The notes: a model not told the origin generated them from the sequence alone. DNA of 64,000 nucleotides from Microvirga puerhi (GCF_020089865.1 NZ_JAIRBM010000004.1:273324-337323), one strand, 5' to 3'. Positions 29,366 through 38,660 are shown, numbered from the stretch's first letter. Translations and numbers: made by a program.

Positions 29366-29878
29366 ATGCTTTCCATCGCCTCCCGCCTTCGGCTACCGGC
29401 CTATCTCGGATGGTGGACCATGGCATTTGCTCTCCTCTCCACCATGATGCTGAACGGATCACATGCTGTGGAGAGCACGCCCCAGGCGTTTCTAACATCG
29501 ATCTATAAGAATTATATGGGTAGCGACGCTTCAGGGCTTCGTTGGCGTGGCAGCAGAACGGCGCAATATTTCGACCCTGCCTTGACCAAGCTGATCCAGA
29601 AGGATCTCAAGGAATCCAAAGGTGAGATCGGCCGCATCGAATTCGATCCGTTCGTTGATGCCCAGGATTTCGAAATTGAGAATCTCGAGATCAAGGTTTT
29701 GTCTCAGGATGCCAATGCTGCGAAGGTCGTTGCATCATTCCGGAATTTAGGCCAACCGGCAGAGATTACCTACGATCTCGCTAAGACGCCGAAAGGATGG
29801 CGGGTTGCCAACATAACCTGGAAGCGCCCCGACAGCGGTAACGAGGATCTTCGGTCGGTGCTGTCTCGCCCCCTCTAG
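29366..29878 (+). CDS. DUF3828-like exported protein
   Basis: A 170-residue protein with a signal peptide (hydrophobic about residues 13-33, cleavage after SHA). The mature part carries the TPQAFLTSIYKNYMG motif, YFDPALTKLIQKDL, EFDPFVDAQDFEI and a final VANITW, as in DUF3828 proteins with an NTF2/cystatin-like fold. Function is unknown; the location should be the periplasm. The ATG at 29366 is preferred over a GTG at 29324. It is convergent with the acyl-CoA synthetase gene. Confidence 0.78.
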   Translation: MLSIASRLRLPAYLGWWTMAFALLSTMMLNGSHAVESTPQAFLTSIYKNYMGSDASGLRWRGSRTAQYFDPALTKLIQKDLKESKGEIGRIEFDPFVDAQDFEIENLEIKVLSQDANAAKVVASFRNLGQPAEITYDLAKTPKGWRVANITWKRPDSGNEDLRSVLSRPL

Positions 29879-29918
29879 GCGTCTCGCCTCGATCAATTTC
29901 ATCTGATGGCACACACAG

Positions 29919-32636
29919 TTAGGTCGGGAGGAGATCCATATCCGTGAACTCCGCCACCGGCAGCGTCACCACGCGAAGCTCCGGATCGTTCGGATCAGGA
30001 CGGACCGCGAAACCGAGCTGGCGACACATGTCGAGCATCGTCGTGTTCTCGCGCAGAACCTGCCCCTCGATGACACGTAGCCCCTCGACCTTCGCCCATT
30101 CGATCATCATCCGCATCAGACCCCAGCCGAGACCGAGGCCCTTGAGATCAGAGCGCAGCAGGATCGCATATTCTCCGGTCTCGTGATTGGCATCGGCGTG
30201 CAAGCGCACAGCGCCCATCATTTCTCCCGTCCCCTTGTCAAAAGCCACGAACGCGATGGCGCGAGCGTAGTCGATCTGCGTGAGGCGAGCGAGGAACGTG
30301 TGGCTGAAATCGCGCACCGGCGCGAAGAAACGCAGGCGCAAATCTTCCGGCGTGACTTGCTGGAAGAAGCGACGAAACTCCTCTTCATCGTCCGGCCTTA
30401 CTGGCCGCACGAAGGCCTCGCGCCCGTTGCGCAGGAGCATCGTGCGCTCCCATTCCTTGGGATAAGGCCGCACCGCAAAGCGCGGATGCTCCCTGCCCTT
30501 CCGCGCCTCCGGGGCGATCGCCACGCGTGCATCCACGGCGATGACGCCGTCCTGGTCCGCCAGCAGCGGATTGATGTCGATTTCGCGGATGTCCGGCAGG
30601 TCGGCGGCGAGTTGCGCCAACTTGACTAACACGAGAGCGATGGCCCGCTCGTCCGCCGCTGGCACGTCGCGATAGGCCTTGAGAATCCGCGACACGCGGG
30701 TCCGGGAGATCAGATCATGGGCAAGCTTGAGATCGAGGGGTGGCAAGGCCAAGGCCTTGTCGTTGATGACCTCGACCGCCGTTCCACCCCGACCGAACAG
30801 GACGATCGGCCCAAAGGATGGGTCATCTGCAAGGCCGACGATCAGTTCGCGTGCCTTGGTCCGTCGAACCATCGGCTGTACCGTCACGCCCTTCACTACG
30901 GCATTCGGGCGAAGCCGCGCAGCCCGTTCGAAAATATCGGCCGCCGCCTTCCGCACAGCTTCCTCGGTCGTGAGGTCGAGTTTCACGCCACCGATATCGG
31001 ACTTGTGCACGATGTCGGGCGAGAGGATCTTCACCGCGACGGTCCCGCCCTCTGCCAGGATGGGACGGGCCGCAGCGGCGGCTTCATCGGGGGTTTTCGC
31101 TAAGGTGACGGGCGCCGTCGGAATATCGTAGGCCCGTAGCAAGGCATTGACCTCGAGGGGATCGAGCCAATGGCGGTTCTCGGCCAGCGCGCCTTGGACG
31201 ACAACTTGAGCCGCCTCCGTATCCGGCACGAAATCGTGCGGCAGACTGTCCGGCGTCTCCATGAGTTCGGTCTGCGCCTCGCGATAGCGGACCAACTGCA
31301 TGAATCCGCGAACCGCATCGGCCTCCGTTGCGAAATGCGGAATGCGCACCTCCTCGAAAATCCGAGCGGACTCCGGGTCCTCTCCGATCCAGGCGGCAAA
31401 AACGGGCTTCTGGATATATTCCGTCGCGCGAGCCTTCTTGATCGTTGCGGTCACGGCGGCGGCGGCCGTAGGCGCATTCGTCACTGCCGTCGGCACGTTG
31501 AGAATGAGGATCGCGTCATTGTCGGGATCCACCAGCAAGGCTTCGAGCGCCGCCGTATAGCGCGCTGGATCGGCATCGCCGATGATATCGACCGGGTTCG
31601 AACGTGACCAGGTGGGTGGAAGGACCGCATCGAGCCTGCGACGTGTCTCCTGCGAAAGTCCTGCCAGGGTCCCGCCCTGGTCGATCAGGCGATCGACCGC
31701 AAGAACGCCCACACCGCCACCATTGGTTAGAATGGCAAGGCGCTTGCCGGGAAAGGGTTTCTGCCGCCCCAGAGTCTCGGCGGCGGCAAAGAGCTGATCG
31801 AGATCGAGCACCCGCAGAAGACCCGCGCGACGGAAGGCAGCCTCGTAGACCGCGTCGGAACCCGCCATGGCCCCGGTGTGGGTCGCGGCAGCCTGCGCAC
31901 CCTGGAGATGGCGGCCCGCCTTGATGGCTACGACCGGCTTGGTGCGAGCGGCGGCCCTGGCCGCCGACATGAACTTCTGAGCGTTGTCGATCGACTCGAT
32001 ATAGAGAAGGATCGCCCGGGTGCCGGCATCGCCCGAGAAGAAATCTAGGCAGTCGCTGAAATCCACATCGATCTTATCGCCCAGCGACACGATTGCGGAA
32101 AATCCCACCTTACGCTGTGCGGCCCATTCCACGAGCCCGGCCGCCACAGCACCGGATTGCGAGATCAGCGCCAGATCGCCCCGCAAGGCGTTGCGTGCGG
32201 CAAAGCTAGCATTGAGTTTGGCACGCGGTGCGATGACGCCGATACAGTTGGGGCCGACGAGGCGCAGCCCATGTCGACGCGCCGCCAGGCAGGTCTGCTC
32301 GGAGAAAGAACCTGCTCCATGGCCAAGGCCTGACGTCGCGATCACAGCCGCGGCAACCCCGCTGCGGCCAGCCTCCTCGATGACACCGACCACATTTGGA
32401 GGCGGCACGGCAACCACGACAAGATCCGGAATCTCAGGGAGCTTCGAGATCGACGGAAAGCACTTCCGGCCTTCGATCTCGCGGTGATGCGGGTTCACGG
32501 GGTGGATTGGCCCAACGAAGCCACCCTCTATCAGATTGTGCAGGAAGGTGAGACCCAGCGATCCAGCGCGAGGACTCGCACCAATCACCGCAACGGAACG
32601 CGGCGCAAAAAGTCTGTCGAGGCGATAGGTGGACAT
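29919..32636 (-). CDS. ADP-forming acyl-CoA synthetase fused to GNAT acetyltransferase
   Basis: A 905-residue multidomain protein. In order: CoA-binding domain (residues 1-130, RSVAVIGASPRAGSLG), succinyl-CoA-ligase-like domains (SQSGAVAAGLVEWA), an ATP-grasp domain (about 490-705, GGTVAVKILSPDIVHKSDIGGV) and a C-terminal GNAT domain (about 740-890) with the acetyl-CoA site RSDLKGLGLGWGLM. This is the architecture of Pat-type protein lysine acetyltransferases, which control acyl-CoA synthetases; whether the synthetase half is active is not visible. It is the second gene after a GNAT gene on the same strand, 108 bases away. Confidence 0.92.
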   Translation of the reverse strand: MSTYRLDRLFAPRSVAVIGASPRAGSLGLTFLHNLIEGGFVGPIHPVNPHHREIEGRKCFPSISKLPEIPDLVVVAVPPPNVVGVIEEAGRSGVAAAVIATSGLGHGAGSFSEQTCLAARRHGLRLVGPNCIGVIAPRAKLNASFAARNALRGDLALISQSGAVAAGLVEWAAQRKVGFSAIVSLGDKIDVDFSDCLDFFSGDAGTRAILLYIESIDNAQKFMSAARAAARTKPVVAIKAGRHLQGAQAAATHTGAMAGSDAVYEAAFRRAGLLRVLDLDQLFAAAETLGRQKPFPGKRLAILTNGGGVGVLAVDRLIDQGGTLAGLSQETRRRLDAVLPPTWSRSNPVDIIGDADPARYTAALEALLVDPDNDAILILNVPTAVTNAPTAAAAVTATIKKARATEYIQKPVFAAWIGEDPESARIFEEVRIPHFATEADAVRGFMQLVRYREAQTELMETPDSLPHDFVPDTEAAQVVVQGALAENRHWLDPLEVNALLRAYDIPTAPVTLAKTPDEAAAAARPILAEGGTVAVKILSPDIVHKSDIGGVKLDLTTEEAVRKAAADIFERAARLRPNAVVKGVTVQPMVRRTKARELIVGLADDPSFGPIVLFGRGGTAVEVINDKALALPPLDLKLAHDLISRTRVSRILKAYRDVPAADERAIALVLVKLAQLAADLPDIREIDINPLLADQDGVIAVDARVAIAPEARKGREHPRFAVRPYPKEWERTMLLRNGREAFVRPVRPDDEEEFRRFFQQVTPEDLRLRFFAPVRDFSHTFLARLTQIDYARAIAFVAFDKGTGEMMGAVRLHADANHETGEYAILLRSDLKGLGLGWGLMRMMIEWAKVEGLRVIEGQVLRENTTMLDMCRQLGFAVRPDPNDPELRVVTLPVAEFTDMDLLPT

Positions 32637-32744
32637 GAGAATCCTTCGTCTCGTGAGGGGATCGTCACAACACCTAGGGCATTTTGTTGAAATGTCCGAG
32701 GCTCAAAATGATCAGAACTGCGCCCTTGCAATCACGGCCGTCGA

Positions 32745-33275
32745 TCATGCGTGTTCCGAGAAATCGATGAACAGGAGTTCTTCGTCGTAGAAGATATCGT
32801 CGATACGGATAGCTTTGCGTTCAATGCCGTAGGGTTTGAAGCCGAGCTTATGGTAGGTGCGGCGGGCACTTTCATTGAAGAGCCCGACAGCTGCCTCGAT
32901 CACGACGACATGGCGCGCCGCATGATCGACAACCTGCCGGACTAGGGCGTCACCGAGACCACGGCCCCGCGCCTCCGGTCGCACATAGACGCCCCACAAT
33001 ATTCCCTTATGGCGCGCCTTCAGTCGATCCTGGACAACGAAGCCTGCCATCCCTACGAGGCGATCACGGGAGAATGCCGCAAAGATCCGATTGGGACCGG
33101 TGTCAGGGATACGTGCGCGAAACTCGTCAAGGGATAGACGGATTTCCTCCTCGTAGCTCGATCCGAAGGCTGCCGGAGCGCTTGCGAGCGCCTCCAGCCG
33201 CAATTCCCGATATGCATCAGCGTCCGCAGGCATCAGGTCACGCAGAACGAACGATGAAGGATCCTCAGAGGACAT
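32745..33275 (-). CDS. GNAT family N-acetyltransferase
   Basis: A 176-residue GNAT enzyme. The core motif A, VYVRPEARGRGLGDALVRQVVDHA, binds acetyl-CoA, and the C-terminal RRTYHKLGFKPYGIE block is typical. The N-terminal LRDLMPADADAYRELRLEAL is the usual first strand and helix. The acceptor is unknown; relatives acetylate amines or protein N-termini. It lies between the histidine kinase gene and the acyl-CoA synthetase gene, all on the minus strand. Confidence 0.9.
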   Translation of the reverse strand: MSSEDPSSFVLRDLMPADADAYRELRLEALASAPAAFGSSYEEEIRLSLDEFRARIPDTGPNRIFAAFSRDRLVGMAGFVVQDRLKARHKGILWGVYVRPEARGRGLGDALVRQVVDHAARHVVVIEAAVGLFNESARRTYHKLGFKPYGIERKAIRIDDIFYDEELLFIDFSEHA

Positions 33276-33329
33276 GGTAGGGTCTCAACTGCTCATCCTG
33301 GGGCCGCGCCGCCTCATCGCTGGAGGCGC

Positions 33330-36044
33330 TCACTCCGCAAGGACCCGCGTCGGCGGAAAGATGACTTCGACGAGGGTTCCCTCGTTGGGGCTGCTCGATA
33401 TCTGCAGAGCGCCACGATTGGCCTCGACCAGAGCCTTGGTGAGCGGAAGCCCCAGCCCGGTGCCACCCCGTCTCCGCGAGGTGGCAAGTTGGCGGAAGGG
33501 TTCGAGGGCCGCCTGAACCTCCTTCTCGGTCATGCCAATGCCCGTATCGCGAACTCTGAACGCGATCTCGCCCCGGTCCGTGAGAGCCGTGGACACGATC
33601 ACCTGCCCACCTGCGTCGGTAAACTTGATGGCATTGGAGACGAGATTGAGCACGATTTGGCGCATGGAGCGTTCATCGGCCACGACGGGCGGGAGTTTTG
33701 CCGGGAAACTGGTGCGCATGACGATCCGCTCCCGGGCCGCCTGCGGCTGCAGGAGCGTGACGCAAGCCAGAACCAAATCGTTGAGGCTGACACTCGTGAA
33801 AGCAAGCTCCATGCGCCCAGCCTCGACCTTGGCGAGATCGAGCAGATCGTTCACGAGGCTGATCACATGGGCGCCGGAGGCGTGAATGTCCTTGAGATAT
33901 TCCTTGTAGCGATCATTGCTGATCGATCCGAACCGCTCCTCCAGCATGACCTCGGCGAAGCCAAGAATGGCATTCAGCGGTGTACGGATCTCGTGACTGA
34001 TCTTGGCCAGCAGATCGGATTTCTGGGCGCTTGCTTCCTCGGCCGCCCGCTTGGCGCCGACCAATTCGCCTTCCGCCTTCTTGAAGGCCGTGATGTCCCG
34101 GAGCACCGCACAGAACTTCCGGCCCGGCCCGTCATGGACCCGCCCCATGGTCATGAAAAGCGGGATCGTGCCTCCCTGGCGCACGCGCCCCTGAACTTCC
34201 CGGCCATCGTTGAGCAGGCTCTGGACGCCCGGTGAACGCAGGCCCTCCAGGTAGTCGAGCGCGACGATATGGCTTTCCGGCGCGAGGAGGACCGTAATGG
34301 CATCATCAACCACCTCGCGCTGATCATAGCCGAACAGAGCCTCCGCCGAACGGTTGAGCGAAATGATACGACCGGTCTCGTCAAGGACGATCACCCCATC
34401 CGTCGCCGTGTCGAGGATGGATTCGAGCTCGTGGACCCGGCTCTCGCGCTGGCGCATTTCCGCCTCGACGAGCGGCAGGCGCTGGCTGGCATCGGTTTGA
34501 GGGATCGGCCGGATCGCCATGAGATCGGCCGGCGCGCCGTCCCACTCGGCATGGGCAAGGCGCACGTCGATCGGGATGCTCTCTCCCTGTCGGGAGGTCA
34601 GCGATAGCGGTGAGCCGTCCGCGGCTGCCTCATGCAGAGCAGGCGATGTCCGGAAAAGATGGACGAAGCCACCCTCCGTCACGAGTTCTGACAGAGTGCC
34701 ATAGCCTGCAAGGTCGAGCAGGTAGCGGTTGACGAACAGGATCTCCTCGCCCCGGTGAACAAGCACACCAACAGGGAGCCGGTCGAGGACGCGTTCGCCA
34801 TCGGACGGGACAGGAGAGATTGCGGGCAGAGGTTCCTCCGCCCGGTCCGGCTCCGGTGTCGGCTCGGCGACATCGGGTCTGGCCAACGCCGTCGCAGACG
34901 GATCCGGCTCCAGACGTGCACCCAGGGCTCGGGCAATCTCCCGGAATGCATTGCGCTCGGCATTGGACAGGCCGGATGCATCCGGCAGGGCACGAGCGCC
35001 GCTGGGGCTCGCTTCAGGGGAAAGCCCTCCATCGTCTCGCGGCTCTGCGTTGTCAGGGCGCCCATCCAGAGTTTCCGGCAATGTCTCTCCGGGGCCCTCG
35101 ATCAAGGTTTCATCCCGTCCCTGCGGATCGTCTCCTATGACGTGACCCTGAGCACTCTCGTCGAAGGTGCCTTCTTCAGCCGCTCCGGAGCCTGCTTCGG
35201 CCTTTACGTCGTCAGGAATAGCCGGCTCGCGAATGGCATCCATGCGAACCAGACCGAAGCCACGAAAGCCGACGAGCTCCCGCTGCGCATCAAAGACGGG
35301 CATCCCTGCCCAATCGATGGGGACCCGCCGGTCGGAGCCGTCCATGGTCCAGACGACGGTTTGTCCGCTCCAGGTTTCCCTTTGAGCAAACAGGCGTGCG
35401 ACGACGCCATCCGGATCCTCTGCAGCGGATCGGGTGACCTGATCCCAGGTCCTGCCGATGATGTTTGACGCCTGAGGGCCAACAGCTTCGGCAAGGCCGG
35501 ATGACACCTGAAGGAAGCGCACCTCCGGATCGGCTTGCCAGATGAAACGGATAGGGCCTCGCGTCTTTGCCGATGCGGGAGGGTCCTCGGACCTCGCGTC
35601 AGTACCCGAAACACTCCGCTCCAGGACACTCGCTGGCGTTGCCGAACGCGGCCGCCCGGACAGGCGTGGCACCACCCCGACGATGGCGGTGATCAGCACG
35701 GTTTGCCCATCCTCCATTCGTGCGAGGCGACAGGCAAAGGTAACGGGAGGAGACAGATGCCGAGGGTCGAGCCAAAGGCGTTCCAGCCTCGTGCCGTCGA
35801 GGGGTGCTCCTCCGTTCGCGAGTGCTCTAAGCCGATCCCGCGCCCGCAGATCGGGAAAGACCCTGCCATCATTGTCGGCAAGGACGGAACACAGTCCGAC
35901 CGCCGCCGGCGAGGTCCAGAGAAGATGTTCGACCGATGTATCCCAAACGAGAACACCCGTCTCCGGCTTGGCAAACAGCCTTGAAGCCGGATCCGCGGCA
36001 AGCCGCGCCAGCATCGTCTCGTATCGGTTAGGAGCGTCCGTCAT
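33330..36044 (-). CDS. PAS sensor histidine kinase of the PleC/DivJ/PdhS type
   Basis: A 904-residue cytoplasmic kinase with no clear membrane helix. A Pro/Glu-rich N-terminal half of low complexity is followed by PAS domains near residues 420-470 and 540-660, then a HisKA domain with the phosphorylated His684 in KISHEIRTPLNAILGFAEVM, and a catalytic domain with N-box NLVSNAIKFTDAGG, DTGIGM and GGTGLGLPLTKALVE. The stretch ERFGSISNDRYKEYLKDI resembles PdhS/PleC kinases that act on DivK in Rhizobiales cell-cycle control. No response regulator is adjacent, as usual for that group. Confidence 0.88.
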   Translation of the reverse strand: MTDAPNRYETMLARLAADPASRLFAKPETGVLVWDTSVEHLLWTSPAAVGLCSVLADNDGRVFPDLRARDRLRALANGGAPLDGTRLERLWLDPRHLSPPVTFACRLARMEDGQTVLITAIVGVVPRLSGRPRSATPASVLERSVSGTDARSEDPPASAKTRGPIRFIWQADPEVRFLQVSSGLAEAVGPQASNIIGRTWDQVTRSAAEDPDGVVARLFAQRETWSGQTVVWTMDGSDRRVPIDWAGMPVFDAQRELVGFRGFGLVRMDAIREPAIPDDVKAEAGSGAAEEGTFDESAQGHVIGDDPQGRDETLIEGPGETLPETLDGRPDNAEPRDDGGLSPEASPSGARALPDASGLSNAERNAFREIARALGARLEPDPSATALARPDVAEPTPEPDRAEEPLPAISPVPSDGERVLDRLPVGVLVHRGEEILFVNRYLLDLAGYGTLSELVTEGGFVHLFRTSPALHEAAADGSPLSLTSRQGESIPIDVRLAHAEWDGAPADLMAIRPIPQTDASQRLPLVEAEMRQRESRVHELESILDTATDGVIVLDETGRIISLNRSAEALFGYDQREVVDDAITVLLAPESHIVALDYLEGLRSPGVQSLLNDGREVQGRVRQGGTIPLFMTMGRVHDGPGRKFCAVLRDITAFKKAEGELVGAKRAAEEASAQKSDLLAKISHEIRTPLNAILGFAEVMLEERFGSISNDRYKEYLKDIHASGAHVISLVNDLLDLAKVEAGRMELAFTSVSLNDLVLACVTLLQPQAARERIVMRTSFPAKLPPVVADERSMRQIVLNLVSNAIKFTDAGGQVIVSTALTDRGEIAFRVRDTGIGMTEKEVQAALEPFRQLATSRRRGGTGLGLPLTKALVEANRGALQISSSPNEGTLVEVIFPPTRVLAE

Positions 36045-36183
36045 GAGCGGTTTCTACCCCTCGCGCTCTGTCCATACGCCACAAGTGTGGCTTCGGATCC
36101 ATTATCGGCGAATGGCTTTTCTGCCAGAACTCCTAAATATCTTTACTTCGTGATAACCTTAACGAATAGGCTCGGGATTGATT

Positions 36184-36196
36184 TTGCATTGCACAA
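36184..36196. promoter_or_regulatory. Putative PhaR operator 1 upstream of the phasin gene
   Basis: TTGCATTGCACAA with the palindromic core TGCA-T-TGCA. PhaR regulators of alphaproteobacteria bind TGC/GCA-rich sites of this form at phasin promoters and leave them when polyhydroxyalkanoate granules form. Confidence 0.65.
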
Positions 36197-36203
36197 TGTG
36201 ATA

Positions 36204-36216
36204 TTGCACTGCACAA
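36204..36216. promoter_or_regulatory. Putative PhaR operator 2 upstream of the phasin gene
   Basis: TTGCACTGCACAA with core TGCA-C-TGCA, placed 20 bases (about two helical turns) after the first copy and 23 bases before the phasin start. The tandem arrangement on one helix face favours a real operator pair. Confidence 0.65.
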
Positions 36217-36238
36217 GAGCCTCAAACAGGAGCGATCC

Positions 36239-36619
36239 ATGGCGACAAACCAAACGACGGGTTACGAGATTCCGGAAGAAATGCGTGATTTCGCGGAAAA
36301 GAGCGTCGAGCAGGCGCGCAAGGCCATGGATGGCTTCCTCGGCGCCGCACAGAAGACGGTCGACACCTTCGAAGGATCAGCGAACACGGCCCAGGCAAGC
36401 GTCAAGGACGTAACCCGCAAGACCCTCTCCTACGCCGAACAGAACATCGCAGCCGCATTCGATCTCGCCCAGAAGATGGTGCGCGCCAAGAACGTGCAGG
36501 AGGCGATGCAATACCAAGCCGAGTTCGTGCGCTCGCAGGTGGAAGCCATGCAGACGCAGATGAAAGACCTCGGATCCGTGGCCCAGGCGGCCATGAAACA
36601 GGCTCCCACCAAGAAGTAA
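36239..36619 (+). CDS. Phasin family protein
   Basis: A 126-residue phasin. It has the typical YEIPEEMRDFAEKSVEQARKAMDGFLGAAQK start, long amphipathic helices and the end segment QAEFVRSQVEAMQTQMKDLGS. Phasins coat polyhydroxyalkanoate granules in the cytoplasm. The ATG follows AGGAG by 6 bases. Two TGCA-N-TGCA sites stand in the promoter. A second phasin-like gene follows 27 bases downstream, probably in one operon. No PHA synthase gene is in the window. Confidence 0.9.
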   Translation: MATNQTTGYEIPEEMRDFAEKSVEQARKAMDGFLGAAQKTVDTFEGSANTAQASVKDVTRKTLSYAEQNIAAAFDLAQKMVRAKNVQEAMQYQAEFVRSQVEAMQTQMKDLGSVAQAAMKQAPTKK

Positions 36620-36646
36620 GACCCGCTGCCAACCAAGGACGTGGCC

Positions 36647-37138
36647 ATGGCCGAAGCGAAGAAGACAGGCACCACCCGTGCCCGTAAGCAAGCCTCTGCG
36701 CCGAAGATCGGACCGGAACTTGCCCTCGAGTCAGTGCAGAGCGTAGTCGCTCCCGATACTCCACCCTCCCCTCCGTCGGCTGCCATCAAGGCACCGATGG
36801 CGGAGCCGATGCAGTTTTCTCGCTTCGGCGCGGATCGCGCTGACGCGGTACGGCAAGCCCTGAGCCAGGCAGCCCTGGCGACGGCAAACGGCGCCCTCGA
36901 GATCAATGACAAGATCATCGCCGCCGTACAGTCCCAGAGCGATGCCGCAATCGACCTGTGGCGTACCACGTTCAATACGCCTCATCTGACGGATGCCCTG
37001 CGCCTCCACGCCAATGGAACCCGGCAGGCATACGAAACAGCATCGGCGCAATGGCAGGACATCGCCGAAGCGACCGCTCGTTGGTTCCACAAGAGCATGG
37101 AACCGCTTCAGGCCGCGATGGCTGATCGGGCTCGTTGA
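36647..37138 (+). CDS. Second phasin-like protein
   Basis: A 163-residue protein with a basic, Ala/Pro-rich N-terminal tail (about 50 residues) and a phasin-like helical body: ALEINDKIIAAVQSQSDAAIDLWRT, then QAYETASAQWQDIAEATARWFHKSMEPLQAA. It is probably a diverged phasin acting on the same granules. The ATG at 36647 has AAGGAC upstream; a GTG at 36641 is the alternative. It follows the first phasin in the same direction and ends in a GC-rich hairpin. Confidence 0.75.
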   Translation: MAEAKKTGTTRARKQASAPKIGPELALESVQSVVAPDTPPSPPSAAIKAPMAEPMQFSRFGADRADAVRQALSQAALATANGALEINDKIIAAVQSQSDAAIDLWRTTFNTPHLTDALRLHANGTRQAYETASAQWQDIAEATARWFHKSMEPLQAAMADRAR

Positions 37139-37156
37139 GCCTTTCAGCTTCCGAAG

Positions 37157-37180
37157 ACCGGCGCCGACTGCGCCGGTTCC
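37157..37180 (+). terminator. Hairpin terminator after the phasin pair
   Basis: A perfect 8-bp GC stem (ACCGGCGC / GCGCCGGT) with a 5-base loop, 18 bases past the stop. The following TCCCTGCTTACT is only weakly T-rich. Confidence 0.55.
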
Positions 37181-37211
37181 CTGCTTACTCTGTTTAGATT
37201 AGGACTTGGCC

Positions 37212-37652
37212 ATGTCTGGCCAAGTCACTCGTTTTCCCATCCCTGCCGTCATCGCCGTCGTCATCCGCGACCAACAAGCTCTCCTGGTGCGACGCGCCAA
37301 TCCGCCGGATGCGGGCTTATGGGGTTTTCCCGGCGGCAAGATCGGTTATGGCGAGACCGTCTCAGCTGCGGCTTTGCGCGAATTGCGCGAGGAGACCGCC
37401 ATCGAAGCAACGGCCGCCGAGATCCTCACAAGCCTGGACATCTTCGATCACGACCCGGACGGCACACTGCGACATCACTATGTTCTTATCGCCGTACGTT
37501 GCACTTACATGTCAGGCGAGCCTTCGGCCGGCGACGATGCGCTTGAAGCGCGGTGGCTTCCTATCGCGGACCTTGACCCAGAGATATTGCCCATGAGTGC
37601 CGACGTAGCGAAAATCGCGCACTTGGCTCTCGATCGGCTTGACCGGACATAA
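37212..37652 (+). CDS. Nudix hydrolase
   Basis: A 146-residue single-domain Nudix protein. The Nudix box GGKIGYGETVSAAALREL then REETAI is intact in its metal-binding glutamates, with alanine in place of the late glycine. Upstream VIAVVIRDQQALLVRRANPP and the WGFPGG strand are typical of the ADP-ribose/NADH-type branch, but the substrate cannot be assigned. The ATG at 37212 is chosen over a TTG at 37206. Confidence 0.88.
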   Translation: MSGQVTRFPIPAVIAVVIRDQQALLVRRANPPDAGLWGFPGGKIGYGETVSAAALRELREETAIEATAAEILTSLDIFDHDPDGTLRHHYVLIAVRCTYMSGEPSAGDDALEARWLPIADLDPEILPMSADVAKIAHLALDRLDRT

Positions 37653-37670
37653 ACAGACGACCCTCGAGAT

Positions 37671-37800
37671 AAAATGAAAAGGCCCTGTCGTCTGATCGAC
37701 AGGGCCAAGGTCTCGATGTCTTGCTTCGGGCGTTCAACCCTTGGGTCAACGTGATCTGCGCACGACAGAGGTCCTGAGATCAAGTCGCGCTGTCAGAACA
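37671..37800 (-). ncRNA. Candidate minus-strand small RNA ending in a strong terminator
   Basis: On the minus strand a perfect 10-bp hairpin (GGCCCTGTCG / CGACAGGGCC at 37681-37706) is followed by TTTTCATTTT, a textbook intrinsic terminator. No protein gene on that strand points into it, and the plus strand lacks a T run there. A short untranslated transcript starting somewhere near 37800 would explain it. The 5' end is a guess. Confidence 0.35.
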
Positions 37801-37952
37801 TAGTTGACGAAAAGTGAATGTTTACGAACTGGAAAGCATTACATCAGTTCTCAATTGATAGAGTATTGCAACATTCTTCGCTGAAGGGTTATTGACGCAA
37901 GACAGGCACTTCAAGCCTTGCGCTTTTGGTCCCTCAAGCAAGGAAAAAAGTA

Positions 37953-38660
37953 ATGCGTACCTCTCTTCTCGGACTGTTCGCCGGAACCGCCGCCCTGGCT
38001 CTCGCTGCTGCAACCGCTCAGGCTGCCGACCTGCCCTCGCGCTATTCCCCCGCTCCGGTCTATAGCGCCGTACCGGCCTTTACCTGGACCGGTTTCTATG
38101 CGGGCGCCAATATCGGCTACGGCTGGAGCACCGGAACCAGCCGCTACTACGACCCCGCTTTCGGATATGTCGGAAGCGGCAAGTCCGGCGGCTTCGTCGG
38201 CGGTGGCCAGATCGGCTACAATTATCAATTCGGCATGTTCGTCATCGGCGCCGAGACCGATATCCAGTATGCCGCCGTCGGCAATAAGGGCGCGTCCTAT
38301 GGCCGGATCTATTATCCGGGCAGCTCGGACGGCTTCTTCGGCACGATCCGTGCCCGCGCCGGCGTCGCCTTCGATCGCGCATTGATTTACGGCACCGGCG
38401 GCTTTGCCTATGGCGATGTCGGCGGCAACAATGCCTATGATCCGCTGCTCGGCTATCGCCGGGACGACAACACCAACGGCGGATGGACAGTCGGCGCCGG
38501 CGTGGAATACGCGGTGACCGGCAACATCACCGCCAAGGTCGAGGGCCTCTACGTGAATCTGGATACCCGCAGCAACTACGCGGGAAGTTCCTACGGAACC
38601 GTTCGCCGCGATACCGAGTTCGGTGTCGTTCGGGCCGGAGTGAACTACAAGTTCAACTAG
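37953..38660 (+). CDS. Omp25/Omp31-like outer membrane beta-barrel protein
   Basis: A 235-residue protein. The signal peptide (MRTSLLGLFAGTAALALAAATAQA) is followed by ADLPSRY, then FTWTGFYAGANIGYGW, the hallmark start of Rhizobiales Omp25/Omp31/RopB-like eight-stranded barrels, and a final strand ending VRAGVNYKF with terminal aromatic sorting signal (KFN). The ATG at 37953 has AAGGA upstream and a proper signal peptide; a GTG or other start at 37926 adds nine residues. A clear terminator follows. Confidence 0.92.
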   Translation: MRTSLLGLFAGTAALALAAATAQAADLPSRYSPAPVYSAVPAFTWTGFYAGANIGYGWSTGTSRYYDPAFGYVGSGKSGGFVGGGQIGYNYQFGMFVIGAETDIQYAAVGNKGASYGRIYYPGSSDGFFGTIRARAGVAFDRALIYGTGGFAYGDVGGNNAYDPLLGYRRDDNTNGGWTVGAGVEYAVTGNITAKVEGLYVNLDTRSNYAGSSYGTVRRDTEFGVVRAGVNYKFN

